A DNA stretch of 64,000 bases, from NCBI GenBank assembly GCA_048772705.1, contig JBLWGC010000104.1, positions 1 to 64,000 on the forward strand. The letters are read 5' to 3'. How positions within the stretch are numbered: the first letter of the stretch is position 1; each line of letters begins with the position of its first letter. Position numbers and translations under genes: made by a program. A model generated the notes under the pieces. It saw nothing but the letters and a program-made list of their open reading frames with translations. It was not told the origin of the DNA and did not search any database. This DNA comes from Leidyana gryllorum EB-2025a (taxonomy: Eukaryota; Apicomplexa). Shown piece after piece: positions 1-11,831 of the stretch.

Positions 1-297
1 CGTCGCGTCGGTGTTAGTTACCAGCTGTCGTCACTCCACGCCATTGCTTCCTTTGTGTCTGCAAACCACCACCCACCTCCAATCCTTTCACCGGAACGCA
101 GCCCGGTTACTTTGCCAACGCCCAGCCGCCAAGTGATCCAATAGGCTAAGCTCACTCCATCGCTGAGTGTCAGCAGACTGACTAACTAACTAACTATCAT
201 CTCACAATGCCGCACTGCAGATTCAGGCGCGGCTGCTATACTACAGAATCTAACTAAGCGCACCTTCTTACACATCAGTACTGGGTAATGCCGATCT
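1..297. other. Gene-free left edge
   Basis: I see no supportable coding region here. It lies downstream of the stop codon of the minus-strand coiled-coil gene and contains a short CTAA run near 181-195. It may hold the 3' UTR of that gene and part of a neighbour beyond the window. Confidence 0.5.
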
Positions 298-2783
298 TTA
301 GTCAGTATTCGACCGTCCGTCGAACACAGCCGACCCAGACGTCACCTGCTGAATTTCCTTGTCCAACTTCTCCATTTGTCTGTACAGCTTTTGATACTTT
401 TCACATTGCTCCGATGTACGGACTGCAGCAAACATTGAGTGTGTGCTCGGAGACACGCGGTATATTGGGCTTACAGGCGGGATTTCTCGGCATTGTCTTC
501 ATTGCGGACTCGAGTTCCTTCTTCTCCGCGCGCAGCAGCTGACAAATAGAAGCCACCATCATTTCCTCGCAAGGGATCTTCAAGTACGGCCACTCACCTC
601 GGCAGGTCCGCTCCCCCGTCCTGATGTGCCTGCGTCAGAATCGGTGGTGGGCACCCTGAACCGTGCCGCTGGAACGACCTCGTCATTTCCTCTTCGGACC
701 AGATGGTCAAACTCCATATTCTTGGGACTAACTACAGGGAGTGATCGAGGCGCTCTCATGTCAGCGGGTTCCGTGTGCCACCAATGTGGGCGCGTTTGGG
801 GTTGACGATGGCCTGGCCCCAATTTAGAGAGTGGTTTCCCATCAATATCGGCAAGATCAATGTCCTCTTTGGCCACGTGTGTATTGGGTCGGGGAGGCAT
901 CTGTCGGGTCTTGGCGCGTAGATCGCGAAGCTCTGTCTTCAAGCGCGATATCTCCGTTTCCAATGTCACCTTCTCTGCTTCCACCACCGCCTTCTCTTGA
1001 CGCAAGCGATCGGCAACAGTACTGAGTGTGAGTGTTCGTCTCAACGAATGGAATTTGGGAGCGGCTCACTGGGCTCTATCGGACTCCAATTGAGTGTTCT
1101 TAAGAGTGTTTGCCAGAACTTCTGCGCTGCATTCCAACTCGGTGAGGCGAGTTTTGAGGTGGACGACCTCGGCGTGTTTGCCTGAGAGCTCTGCAGCTAT
1201 CATCTGTGCCTTTTCGAGTTCGGCCACCTCAGCCCGCAGCTCTTTCTGAAGCTGAGTAACTCTCTCCTCAGCCATCCGGCAAGCGCGATCCCTGTGACGC
1301 GTGAATTGAGAGTTGTATGGAGTGTTTGGTGGCAGCAGCTGACCTGTCAATGTTGCGAGCTTCGAGGCGTTGTATCTGCGATGAGAGGTCCTCAACTTTG
1401 CGTTCGAGTTTGGATTTATCGACTTTGAGAGTGTTATTCTCCTTGGAGAGTTTATCAATATCATCCTGAAGTCCAACTTTTTCCGCTTCGATGCGTCCGA
1501 GTCTATCGTGATCTTGAGTCAATGTATTGAATTGTTCCTGCATTTTAATTTGGGCGGAGCTCAACTCTTTGTGGAGTCTTTGTATCTCTTTGTCCTGATC
1601 TGACGATTTGGCCATTAGCTCTTCATTTTCTCTTCTTAGATTAACATTGACTATTTGCATTTCCTCTTGCCGATCGCCCATCTTGGATGCCCGTAATTCG
1701 CTTCGAGTGAGTTCTTTCTCCAATCGTTCATTCTCCTTCTCCAAATCATTCTTCTTCACCTTTGCGGCCGATAGCTCCTGTTGCACTCTCCGCAACTGAT
1801 CATTGACGAGGTTCGTTTCGTCGCGAGCCATTCTGATCTCCTTTTGCAATTGCTCCTGCGCTGCGAGATGAGCTTCGCGATCCTGTTGCCTCTTCTTGCG
1901 GGCCTCATCCAACTCCTGTTCCACACTCTCCATCGCTCTGTGGAACTCTGCGTCCAGTCGATCTTTCTCTTCCGCCAGTCGTTGCTCGAAACACCGGATC
2001 ATCTGAGCAGACAGGAGTGTGTGTGTGTGTGTATGGTGTGTGTGTGTGTTACCTCTTCGCGAGCCTCGGTGGTTGTAACAGTGTCAACAGGTCCATTGCT
2101 TTCATCAGCTGCCTCGCTGTCTTCGACATAGTCGGCTTTGGTGGCCGGTGAGCGGGGACAGGGTACAGCCAAGGGGCGTTTCCAGAGACCATGTGAGCGA
2201 GGAGAGGCGTACTGATTGCGAGCTCGGCCTTGGCGGAACCAAACTAAGCCTGAGGAGGGTCGGCTGCTGAGCTCTTCATCTGGTACCTCCTCCTCCTCCT
2301 CGTCGGACGCGTGGAAGCTTTCATAGTTTGCTGACTGGATGTTTCGGGGTGTGGCTCGAGCAGATCGGGCTGCGGTGCTGAGGGGTCTGCTGGGTGTGGG
2401 GTGCGCAATGAGGTCCAGTAGGAACTCGTCTCGATTAGTCTGTTCAGCGGTGGGCAGTCGACGCTGGAGTACGGAGGCAGTGGGTGTAACGATGGGATTG
2501 TCATTGGGTCCCGGGGGCCGCTGTCGAGAGGGACTACGGGGTCTGTGTTGGGCAGCGAGGAAGGATGCCCGAGTGACTTGTTGGGGAGCTGTTCGGGATT
2601 TGGGGGGAGCAAGTACTTGTTGTCGCTGGGAAGGTGTCGCTAGTTCTTGCTGTTTGAGAGTCAAACCTGCGGGTTAGGTGCAGATTGAGTTTACGTTTGA
2701 TTGTGTGGCTCACCAAGGAGCTCCTTCTCGATGACATCGAGCTGCCTGCGCAGATCTTGCGAAGTCTTATCTTCAGCAGGCAT
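298..2783 (-). CDS. Coiled-coil protein, seven exons, function unknown
   Basis: Begins MPAEDKTSQDLRRQLDVIEK at 2783. Six short introns connect seven reading segments; the first is at 2667-2713 and the second, at 2003-2052, is a CA/GT microsatellite. After a Pro/Ser-rich, probably disordered part (residues about 30-220) comes a long heptad-rich coiled coil with many E/K/R/L/Q residues, starting at MIRCFEQRLAEEKDRLDAEF. A Pro/Arg-rich patch interrupts it before a second short coiled coil (CEKYQKLYRQMEKLDKEIQQ) just before the TAA stop. Total about 700-750 residues. No catalytic motif or membrane segment is visible. A cytoskeletal or centrosomal structural role would fit, but that is a guess from the coiled coil alone. 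Exon joins are by frame and GT-AG signals; the last two are the least certain. Confidence 0.7.
2016..2050. repeat. (GT)n microsatellite inside an intron
   Basis: Imperfect GT/CA dinucleotide run that makes up most of the second intron of the minus-strand coiled-coil gene. Similar runs recur in other introns of this window. Confidence 0.85.
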
Positions 2784-2815
2784 TGTGGGCGTTTTTCTCA
2801 AATGTGTCTAAGGTG

Positions 2816-4762
2816 TTAGGGCTTATCGGTGCTAGCACTGGGGGATCGGACGCGGGGCCCTAAGGAGGTCAGGGACATGGTGCGAGGAGGGGTGGGCGGC
2901 ACACTGAGGGAGTTCCGTCTGACACTATCCGGCGACTGAAGGGGAAAGCCCAATCCCTGGCACGAACTTGACTTTCTCCGAGGGCCCCCCCAGATCGAGC
3001 CGCTACGGGTCGACTCGGGAGACTGGACTGTCGGCAGAACAAAGTCGGGGTTGGTACCGCTGTAAGCGTGAAAGACGCTCCAACCACAAAGTAGCAGTAG
3101 ACACCCAATCTAAGTGTGTTTTCCAATGACCCGGTGAACGACCAACCGACCAAATGAGAGAAACTCACCGCATCTGACAATGCAGGTTTCTGCAGATCGA
3201 TCACAGCATCCCAACATCTGAAGATCGGCTGAGCCAAAGGCATTAAGATCGCAACGCTCAGCGCGCCTCCGGTTCGTATCGCGGCTGCAACAAACATTGA
3301 CATTGACATCGACATCGACGAAGAAATTTGACTTCTTCGTCCTCGTCCTCACTCACCGTTTCCTCCCAAACTTAAAAAGAGCTGACCGAGAATTAAGACG
3401 GCCAAACTCGCAGTATTGACGTTGGCGCTCGCGAGACTTCCTCCTCTCGAAACTCCGGCGGGTCCGTGGGGAGTGTCGACAACAGTGTCGGGCAATGTTC
3501 TCTGCAGCAAAACAGAGTAAAAACGGCGTGCGTGCGTCGGTCTCCTCACATGTAAGACGAATTTGTTGAAGGCAATGAGGGCGGCCATAGTCAGTCCTTC
3601 GACCAAACAGAGTCCGAGTGCCAAGAGAGAGATGGAGAATTGAGTGGCGTGAGTCTCAGTTTGCACATGAGTCTCGGCAGTTCGATGCTCCTTGGGGAAG
3701 TGCCGTGCGGCCGGGTTTCGGGGTCTGAGGATTCTGCGCACAGTGGTCAGTAGTGCTCGAGGGTCCCCCCAGGAGCTTCGCAGACGACTTTCCGTATAGG
3801 CATTTATCAGTGCTTCCCGGGCGCACAGAGTGTAAGCGCCCGAGAGACCAACGAGGAATGGGAGCAGATGGCTGAGAGAAGTGCTGACCACCGGGGTGGT
3901 GACGGGTGTCGGCGAGACGGGAATAAAGATACCCGTCATTATGCCCAGAGGAGGCAAACATCCCGGGAGCATCACAATTGAGAGGTGATGAATTACCAGC
4001 GCTGCTCCGACAAATGCCACAAATACGCCGATCCCCTGAACCATACAAAAAGGGCGACGGTAGGCAGCGGCCAGTAGCAGGAAGGTGAATGGGGCCAAAG
4101 ATGCAGCGGCGGTGGGGACGGCATCAGGTTCCAGTATCGCGGCCACCGATGCCAGTGCCTCCACCACACCGATGAGCACAATATTCTTGACTGGGGGGAG
4201 CTGCTTGAGCGACACCCGCAGTCGAAAGATACTTAGCCGCACATTGACCTTCGCAGACCAATATATCTCCTCCAATCTCTTCATGATGCCGACTGACACC
4301 TCACTCCAGCTCAGCTCGGCGTCAGCGAGGGCGGCTGCGTTGGCAGTGGATGACGCATCGTCCAGTACTTCTTCATAGTGGAAGTTGAAAGAAGCCTCCG
4401 AGGGCGCTCTGTCGCTGTTAGTGCCCCCACCAGCAGCCCCAAAAGTGAATCCCCGGTGAGCGGGGGCCCGAGTGGTGTCAAACGCTCGACCGGCGAGCAA
4501 CTCGTTTGGGACACGTTGTGAGAAGAGGAACTCGAATTGACCTTGTTCACACAAAGTGTACCTCGATTGCCACTGTCGATCGACAGATAGGATAATAGTG
4601 CACGAGCCTTACTACGATCACCGAGAGAAAGATTAGCTGTCCTATTGCCAAAGCGAGTACCAACAGATACATCTCAGTGCTCGGCAGTGTGTCATTTAAC
4701 TCGTCCAAGGCCGAGTCGGACCACCCAACTGCCACCACCAGACAGCATAGCCAAAATATCAT
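2816..4762 (-). CDS. Drug/metabolite (CRT-like) transporter candidate
   Basis: The protein starts with a hydrophobic signal-like segment (MIFWLCCLVVAVGWSDSA) and a second helix, and has two hydrophobic blocks typical of the drug/metabolite transporter superfamily. The block around KNIVLIGVVEALASVAAILE followed by a proline-containing helix and RRPFCMVQGIGVFVAFVGAA resembles a CRT-like or EamA half. Helices near GGALSVAILMPLAQPIF and a closing IGCLLLLCGWSVFHAYSG form the second half. A Ser/Pro-rich cytosolic tail follows. At least three introns are supported (after LSVIV, after SLGGN, before IGCLLLL); a further in-frame one after KFVLH is likely. Substrate cannot be inferred. Its start codon is 12 bp from that of the divergent acyltransferase gene. 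Plain EamA transporter or an unrelated multipass protein are alternatives. Confidence 0.55.
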
Positions 4763-4774
4763 TGTCTTTTTCTC

Positions 4775-7700
4775 ATGCACCTCTTACCATATCTCGCAAC
4801 TGCTGCTGCGGCTGCGATCACACCCCCTGTGACGCTTCCTGACTGGGATCAGATATCATGTCTTCTCCACCTACCCGCTTCACTGTACCATACCGATGCT
4901 TCCACCCCATCCAGTCTCCTCAACGTACTCTTCCCCACCAAACAAGAGTACGACAACTGCCTCGAGATCAACCGGGCCGATATGCCCTGGTGGATGTCGC
5001 CCGTCAAATACTGTTTAGCCGCTCTCCGTGTCGACATTGCTCAATATCTCGGCGAACTACACCACGCCAATCAGACATTCACCGATCTATCACTCAATTT
5101 TGGCATCTGTGTACCCGAAAGATGTCAGGCAGCCGACTTTGTTAACCTCTTCGACTTCCTCTGTGCCGTCCCCCGATGCTCAGATCTTATCAAAGAAGAG
5201 CTAATATCCATCTGCTCTTCTCTCCAGCCCGTTCTATGTGGACCTTTTGACAGATTCCGTTTTCAACACACTCTCTCGATGACTTGCGTCACAGAACCTC
5301 CCCGCCTGAGATGGACTCCCGCCGACAACACTGTCGTTGCAGAGGCCACAGAAAACGCTCACGACGTTATGCACACTCTCGGCATCGTACCACCAACCCA
5401 CAATAATAGCGACGGTGACGACGCCAGCGATGATAGCGATGATAGCGACGATGGTGTCTCCGTCGACACGGGGATCGTCAAATCGCTCCAAAACAGCCGC
5501 AGAAAGAGTGATGACATTGTCGTAATCCGCCAATTGAAAGCGGAACCGACACTGTCTCTGCAAGACTTTGAAGCTATTTCTCACTGTGGATTCACAGCCG
5601 TCCGGAATGTTGAGGCCTGGGCTAAGAGTGGACGAATCAACAGTCTCGGAGATTGGCACGCATGCCCTCCCGAGGGACACAATGTAACTTTTATTACTCA
5701 ATCTGACAAACAGCCACCGGGACACTACTGCACTCTCAGATACTTTGACCTCCTGGTGGCCGGCCGGTGTGTGCCACACGATTGCCAACACGATGAATTG
5801 TTGCGAACGCTCGAACTCGTTTGTGAGTGGACGTCTCAGTCTTCCGAGACTGGACGCCAGAAGAGCTGTCTGGATCTGATCAATGTGATACCAATTGATG
5901 TTTGTTTTATTACTCAGCTCTTGGGCTGTGGAGATGTCTCAGCCCTTTCTGCTTATGGAATACCCGACTTTGAAGCTCTGTTTAAAGATATGAGCCAAAC
6001 TTACATCGAGGAAGATCAGGACGTCAGAGTTCTGTCGCGCGCCAATCAAGTTTTGAATGCTCTTCTGGGACCCCAAGGCGCTTATCACATGTCCGCACTT
6101 CTCCGGTCAGAAGCCGTTATGAGACTCATTCAAATGTCTCGCAAAGAAAAACAGATCAATGAAGAGCGGTTCAGAGCTCTGGAAGAGACTTGGGAGCGAG
6201 AGATGGGCTTCAAGCCCATCTTCTCTGACCAAGACGCTTCACGGTTTCTTCTTGCCGACTCGTCTCCCAACGTGTCCGTCAAAGCCTACTGCGAATTTCA
6301 AGACCCCCCCTCTTTTAATGCTCTCCTCCGTAAATCTGTCTGCATTCTCCTCATTCTCACCGCCTTTGTCATAATGCCCATTCTCGCATACCTCCTCCGC
6401 TCGAATGTCAGCGACCAAAACATGTTCGCACAGAAGCCCACCGAAACGTCCCGCTGGCAGACGGTGATCTCCTGCTTTGATGTCCACAACAACTGGACAG
6501 CCTTTATGCGCACAGCTCGCAATGTATCATCGGGAGAGTTCCCTCACCTCTGCGGGTTGAGAGCTCTCTCAATGATGTGGATCTGTTTGGGCCATTGTTT
6601 CAGCTCCGCCGCCACCGCTGGACCTGTGTCCAATTTGCCTTTTATCCTCTCTCTGGTCAAAACCTTCGATATGCAGTTCGTCATAGGAGGCGAGTTCGCT
6701 GTCGACTCTTTCTTCTTCTTCACCGGCTTCTTGGTCGCTGTCTTTGGCGAACCTTCTCTCAACCGAGTGCTCGATCAACACCAGGCGAAACCCTCCACTC
6801 TGAACTACTTGAAGGTAAGACAGCCACCATCGCGTGTGTGTTTGTGCAGGACAGCCACCATTGTGTGAGAGTGTGTGGGAGTGTCAGAGAACCACCACAG
6901 TGTGTGTGTGTGTGTGAGTGTGTGTGTGTTTCCGCCGATTCCGCCGATCCCTACCATTTTGCCGATCAGTGTTACGTTCTGTCGGTGATTCACCGGTACA
7001 TCCGATTGAGTGGTTCGTACTTTTTCCTCTTCACACTGTACGTGTTGGGGCTGCGGTATGTGGGTAGCGGTCCGATGTGGCCGGTGATGGTGGACTTCAT
7101 CGAGAACAACCCCGAGGGGGGTTGCAAGAGTTCGTGGTGGTGGAACATATTGTACCTCAACAACCTCAACAAGGGGCAGGTTTGCTTCGGCTGGGCCTGG
7201 TATCTGGCGAATGACTTTCAGTTCTTTGTCGTCTCGACGGCATTACTCTTTGTTCGCAGGTACGCCGCCATATTGATGAGAGCCAAGTTTGCAAATGTCG
7301 GCTGCCCCCTTCCTTCTTCGTCAGGCACAGCAAGCGGGCCTTCAAATACGCGCTGATCGGACTGTTGAGTTCCTCACTACTGATCTCTCTCATAGTGGTT
7401 CTCCAAAATGACTTGCGTATCAGTATGGTCAGTCTCTCTATGGACGGTAAGTCACACAAGCTTTGTCTGCACATCGCTCCAACAACAGTGGCCCCGGAAC
7501 AACACACCCTGACGGCCCCATTCGAGAGGTGGCAAAAGTACTATTTTAGACCGTGGTGCCGCATTCCGCCCCATCTGATCGGCCTTTTCGTCGGCTGCGC
7601 CTACACAGGAGGCTATTTCCAAAAGTACATATTGAGAGAAGAGGAGCCATCCTTTGTGCGCGTCCCCACTGGCATCCAGCTTCAACCGGCTCCCCTGCCT

Positions 7701-8549
7701 CCTCAGATCGCGGCAGCCGATGGAGGCGACATTGAGAGAGCCGGGGCGACTCAACCAGATCAGCCCACCCACGAAGAGGACAGCATGGCGGCCAACAGTG
7801 GAAGCAGTGTCACAGATCACCTGATGCCCGTGGCCACAGCCCCAGCCGGAGCCAGCAGCCCGAGCGATACGCTCACTGGGCTCGAACCGTTGCTGAGCCC
7901 CACGCCTCTGCCCAACAGACGGAGTGGTGTCAACTGGCTGGTGATCGGCGGACACCTCCTTGCAGCTGCCACTATGGGTGTTCTGATCTTCTCAACGTAT
8001 TGGCCCAACAGGGCGAGCGCTGTGGTGTGGCCCAGGTGGCTGGACGCCGCGTATATGACTCTCTCGAGGTACGGCAATGCTCACAAACTAAATGTGTGTG
8101 AGAGTGTCACTTGAATTCCACAGATCGATTTGGGCAATGTGCATCGGTTGGTGGACGGTGGCGTTGACGTTTGTGGCTCGAGACTACGTGACAGGGAAAC
8201 AAGCCCGATGTGCAGAACCACTTCGGGACCCGTTGACGACAGCGATCGCTCGAGTACTAACTATTCGCGTGTTCATTGTCACAGCGAGTCTCGCCTACGG
8301 AGTCTATTTGGTCCACGTAGTGCTCCAACAGATCTTCTGGGGCTCAATGAGTGTGGAGATTCAAGTGACACGACGTAAGTGTGTGTGTGTGTGTATATAT
8401 AGACGCGATCTCTACATTTTGTACTGTGTGCAGTTTACAGTTACTTCCACGCGCTCTCATTCATCGTACTGTCGGTTGGGGTTGCGTTGCCCCTGGCAGT
8501 ATTCGTGGAGATCCCTCTGTCCAAGTTGGCTCGGGTATACGGGCTTTAG
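4775..8549 (+). CDS. NRF-6-type membrane acyltransferase (acyltransferase 3 family)
   Basis: About 1,130 residues. An N-terminal signal peptide leads into a cysteine-rich extracytoplasmic region carrying two NRF-like motifs, GICVPERCQAADFVNLF and, about 220 residues later, AGRCVPHDCQHDELLRTLEL, separated by an Asp-rich linker. The membrane acyltransferase-3 part begins with LRALSMMWICLGHCF, which keeps the conserved Arg and His, and continues through AVDSFFFFTGFLVAV. Five introns are placed: 6815-6969 (155 nt, GT-rich, joins YLK to CYVLSVIHRYIRL), 7260-7324, one around 7448-7489 (in frame, so less sure), one near 8069-8124, and 8376-8435. The last exon ends ALPLAVFVEIPLSKLARVYGL. Worm family members are implicated in lipid or yolk transport; the acyl acceptor here is unknown. 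Its TAG stop overlaps the stop of the convergent gene. Confidence 0.85.
6899..6930. repeat. (GT)n microsatellite inside an intron
   Basis: GT run within the 155-nt intron of the acyltransferase gene, one of the longest confidently placed introns in the window. Confidence 0.85.
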
Positions 8550-9170
8550 CCAAAGACAGTAGCGAATTCAGGCTTGATGCCCCCAAGCTTCCCCTGCTTG
8601 AAAGCTCCGGCGGCCTTCAATTTATAGTAGTTCTTCAACGTGTCTTTGAGCTGAGACCCCATCAGAACGCCGTGCTCTATGCACCATTTGACAGCGATGA
8701 TGCTTTTGGGGTTCTCGGTCAGGAGACTTTCGTAGAAGGCACGAGCCGGTTCTCCCTGAGAGCGGAGTTTGTTAATCCTTTGCCCTCTGTCGCGCTGCGG
8801 ACTTTACCATGGGGGGACAGACGACTCTTTGGCCCTCTTTGAAATACTTCTCGGCGCCGCCTTTGTCCTCCTCCGCTGGTTTCAATAGATCGTCGTCGTC
8901 GTCGTCATCTTCTTTTTCTTTGGCGGCTTTGACAGCAGATTTCTTGCGCGCCGCGGGGGCCGGAGCCTTCCGCTTGGGCGCGGGCTTCTTGGCTGCAGCC
9001 GAGGGACGCTTTCTTGAGGTCTCCTCCTGCTGGATTAAAGGCATATCGTCGCCATCCGAATCGTCCGAGTGATCTTGTTGGACTCGGGCCCTCTTGGACG
9101 GGATGCGTGCGGGGGCGCCTGTGGAGGAGGGGCGCTTCACTGGAGTTCGCCGCCCAGGCTCTGCCTCCAT
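8546..9170 (-). CDS. Basic nuclear protein with conserved RAFYESL domain
   Basis: Two exons. The first codes for a disordered, Lys/Ala/Pro-rich N-terminus with patches such as KKPAPKRKAPAPAARKKSAV, followed by a run of Asp residues, which suggests a nuclear or chromatin-associated protein. An intron after CPPM (GTAAAG donor) is removed, and exon 2 reads GEPARAFYESLLTENPKSII followed by AVKWCIEHGVLMGSQ and ends IKPEFATVFG. I recognise that last block only as a conserved but uncharacterised C-terminal module seen in several protist and plant proteins; no catalytic residues are evident. About 190 residues. Its TAA stop shares two bases with the TAG of the convergent acyltransferase gene. Start codon is 27 bp from that of the divergent Y14 gene. 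Confidence 0.75.
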
Positions 9171-9197
9171 TCCAATTTTTTTTGGACAAAATCACCA

Positions 9198-9830
9198 ATG
9201 GGCGGCGAAGGCGAAAGGACAAGGCGAGCTGTTGTTCAGGTAAGATATCGGCAATCTCAGTGCACATACAGTGGTGTCACGCAGGATGACGAGATGGAAG
9301 AGGTGATGGCTGGAAGATACTCTGGTCGGGGAGGATATTTCAGTGGATTACCCGAAGATGGTCAGGAGATGGAAGAGCCATCGTCTAACTCACGTTCAAC
9401 CAACAGAGGGAAAAATCCGGCTTTTATCCCCGCCAAATGTAGGTGGCTCTCATATCTGCCCTGCTAATCTCAACGTACACAGCTATAGAGGGGTGGATCT
9501 TAATAGTTAGTGGTATCCACGAAGAGGCACAGGACGAACATATCTACGAAGCGTTCGACAAGTTCGGAGAGATCAACAACTTGCATCTGAATTTGGATAG
9601 ACGTACTGGATATGTGAAAGGATATGCTCTGGTCGAGTTTGCAGACCGTTTCGCTGCCGAAGCTGCAATCGCAGGTATGTTCACACGCCTCTCCCTTGAC
9701 CGACTTGTCACTTTCCACCAACGTAGCCATGGATGGAGCCGAAATCGTCGGCAGGCGGGTATCAGTTGATTGGGCCTTCATGAAGGCGCCGAAATTCGCC
9801 AGTGAAACACGCCATCACCATAGAGAATAG
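9198..9830 (+). CDS. RBM8A: Exon junction complex protein Y14 (RBM8A)
   Basis: Four exons: 9198-9239, 9285-9439, 9483-9674, 9727-9830. The single RNA-recognition motif runs from [20 protein letters not shown] through RNP motifs to [14 protein letters not shown]. The hallmark Y14 stretch [19 protein letters not shown] matches the family closely. In other eukaryotes Y14 binds Mago through the RRM face and marks spliced mRNAs for export and surveillance. Presence of Y14 fits a genome that splices most of its genes. N-terminus is short and acidic ([12 protein letters not shown]), the C-terminus ends in a His-rich tail. About 164 residues, similar to animal Y14. Introns are 43-52 nt. Confidence 0.95.
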
Positions 9831-9862
9831 CCACAAAACCCACCTCTTTTTTCCAATTGTCC

Positions 9863-11650
9863 ATGGCCGTCACCACCACCCACCCCAAAGACCTATACCT
9901 GCAGCGACTCTCCGATAGTGTCAGTCGCTTGCATAAAGCCGTACAACATCAGGATGACCGCGAAGTTATTCGCCTACTCAGGTAATACTAACGAACTTAC
10001 ACACACACACACCCCCACACACACGCTGAGACCGGAGCCTTCACATTCTTCTTGACCAACAGACGCCTCAAAGGTATGCGTATGAGCTGTTGTCCGTCGG
10101 TGTTGGGAGAGTTGTGTTTGGCTGTGATGCCAAACGCGCCCGGCCGTGAAAAGCTTTATTCCAACGCTGCGAGCATTGGTTTGTGGAACGAGGAGACACT
10201 GGACGACGATGCCATGGCGGATGATGGGATGAGCGAGTTTGCTCCGTCGGCTAATCCTGACAGAGTTGAAGACGCTACGATGGATGAAGAGTCCACACTC
10301 GGTGGCGAGGGTGATAAAACCGATAAAGATATGGCTGAAAAGGAGGACAAGAAGGAGAAGGAACCGGTGACGGTCGAAGCTTTGATAACGCGTATCACGG
10401 GACCTAAAGCGCCCAAAGAGGCGGTGCCCTATATTCAACTGTGGCTTGCGGTTTTGAGCATTTTCCTGACGGTCGATACCGTATTGAAGGCTCGTTCTGC
10501 AAACTTGCCGCCACAGCAGTACCAATGGGCTTTGGATCTGGGAGTGGATGCCGCGGTGGACTGTCAGACTTACGTCAAAGCCACATCACGACGCTCAACC
10601 GACTCTCTCGATGCCAAGGCGTACTTCGCCATGTCTCGGATATACAATCTCGCCGGAAGATGCCCCGAGCTGCGTCCATATCTGCTGGATGAGTACCGCA
10701 GTGCCACGATTGATCAGAAACACATGTGCCAAGCCACTTTGATCAATCAGTTGGTGGCCTCTTACATCGACCACAACGAGCACGACTTGGCTGTCAAGTT
10801 TGTTCAGAGAGCGAGTTTCCCAGATGACATTCGCTCGACTGCACAAATCGTTCGGAATCTCTTCAATTTGGGCCGAATGCAGGCAGTGCGACTGGAATAT
10901 TCGGATGCTCACGAAAAGCTGGTCACAGCCGTCCGCAAGTTGCCCCCCCACGAGACATTCGCGCGAGGGTTCAAGCTTCTGGCCACAAAACATGCCATAG
11001 TTGTAGAGCTCCTCATGGGAGACGTGCCCGAGATTTCAGTCTTCCATCAGAACGGAATGGAAGGACAGCTGAACGCCTACGAAGGCATTGTTCAGGCTGT
11101 TCGTCACGGTGACCTGATCGCCTTTGGCAAAGTGCTGCGAGAGTATCACGATGACTTTGTTCAGGATGGAACGCTCTTCTTGGTCGAACGTCTCCACCAC
11201 TCTGTCATCAAGGCTGGCTTGAGAAGAATCAACAAGTCCTACTCCCGGATCACTTTGGTGAGCAGCATTGTGTGTGTGCGGGCGTGTGTGTGGAAATGTG
11301 TGTCTCTTTTGTCCTCAGACCGATATTGCGGGCAAACTGGGCATTGCTTCCCCCGCGGACGCCGAGGCAATTGTGGCTAAGGCCATCGTCGACGGTGTCG
11401 TCAATGGCACCATCGACCCCGACAGCAAGTGTTTGATAAGCAGGGTAAGAGGAGAAGGCGCAGGAACAAAATCTGAACTCTTCCTCTCTAGGAGTCCGCT
11501 GAGCAATACAAGACTGCGGAGCCCGCTGAAGTGTTCCATAAGCGTATTCAGTTCTGCAGCGTTATGTACAAAAGTGCTGTTGAGGTAAGGAGGAGGAGCG
11601 GTGGCTGTTGAGCGATTGTCACTTTAATTCCCTGGCAGGCCTGCATCTGA
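9863..11650 (+). CDS. RPN3: 26S proteasome regulatory subunit Rpn3 (PSMD3)
   Basis: Five exons; exon 1 is 9863-9981, and the first intron (to 10062) and second intron (around 11259-11319) are CA/GT rich. An Asp/Glu/Lys-rich insertion follows the N-terminal helices. The PCI region is clear: SRITLTDIAGKLGIASPADA then EAIVAKAIVDGVVNGTI, matching the conserved Rpn3 winged-helix segment. The last exons give KRIQFCSVMYKSAVEACI and stop, so the charged C-terminal tail of yeast and human Rpn3 is missing or much shortened. About 475 residues, against roughly 520-535 in yeast and human. Function by family: lid scaffold of the 19S particle in the nucleus and cytosol. Only 32 bp separate it from the Y14 stop on the same strand. 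Confidence 0.92.
9994..10025. repeat. (CA)n microsatellite inside an intron
   Basis: CA run interrupted by C residues in the first intron of the Rpn3 gene. Confidence 0.8.
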
Positions 11651-11831
11651 TCGAATTGTTGTCCTTTCTTGAAGATTCCCTCTCTCTCACTCTGTTTTTA
11701 AAGTTAAACACAACGTCTAATCTGAGCAGTGTCTCTTTGCCGAGACATTTGTGTGTGTGCGGGCGGCCGGCCCCGGGAGACAGTCGTCGTGTATCAGTTT
11801 GTTAGTCTTTGTTGCTGGTGGGAGCAAAGCA

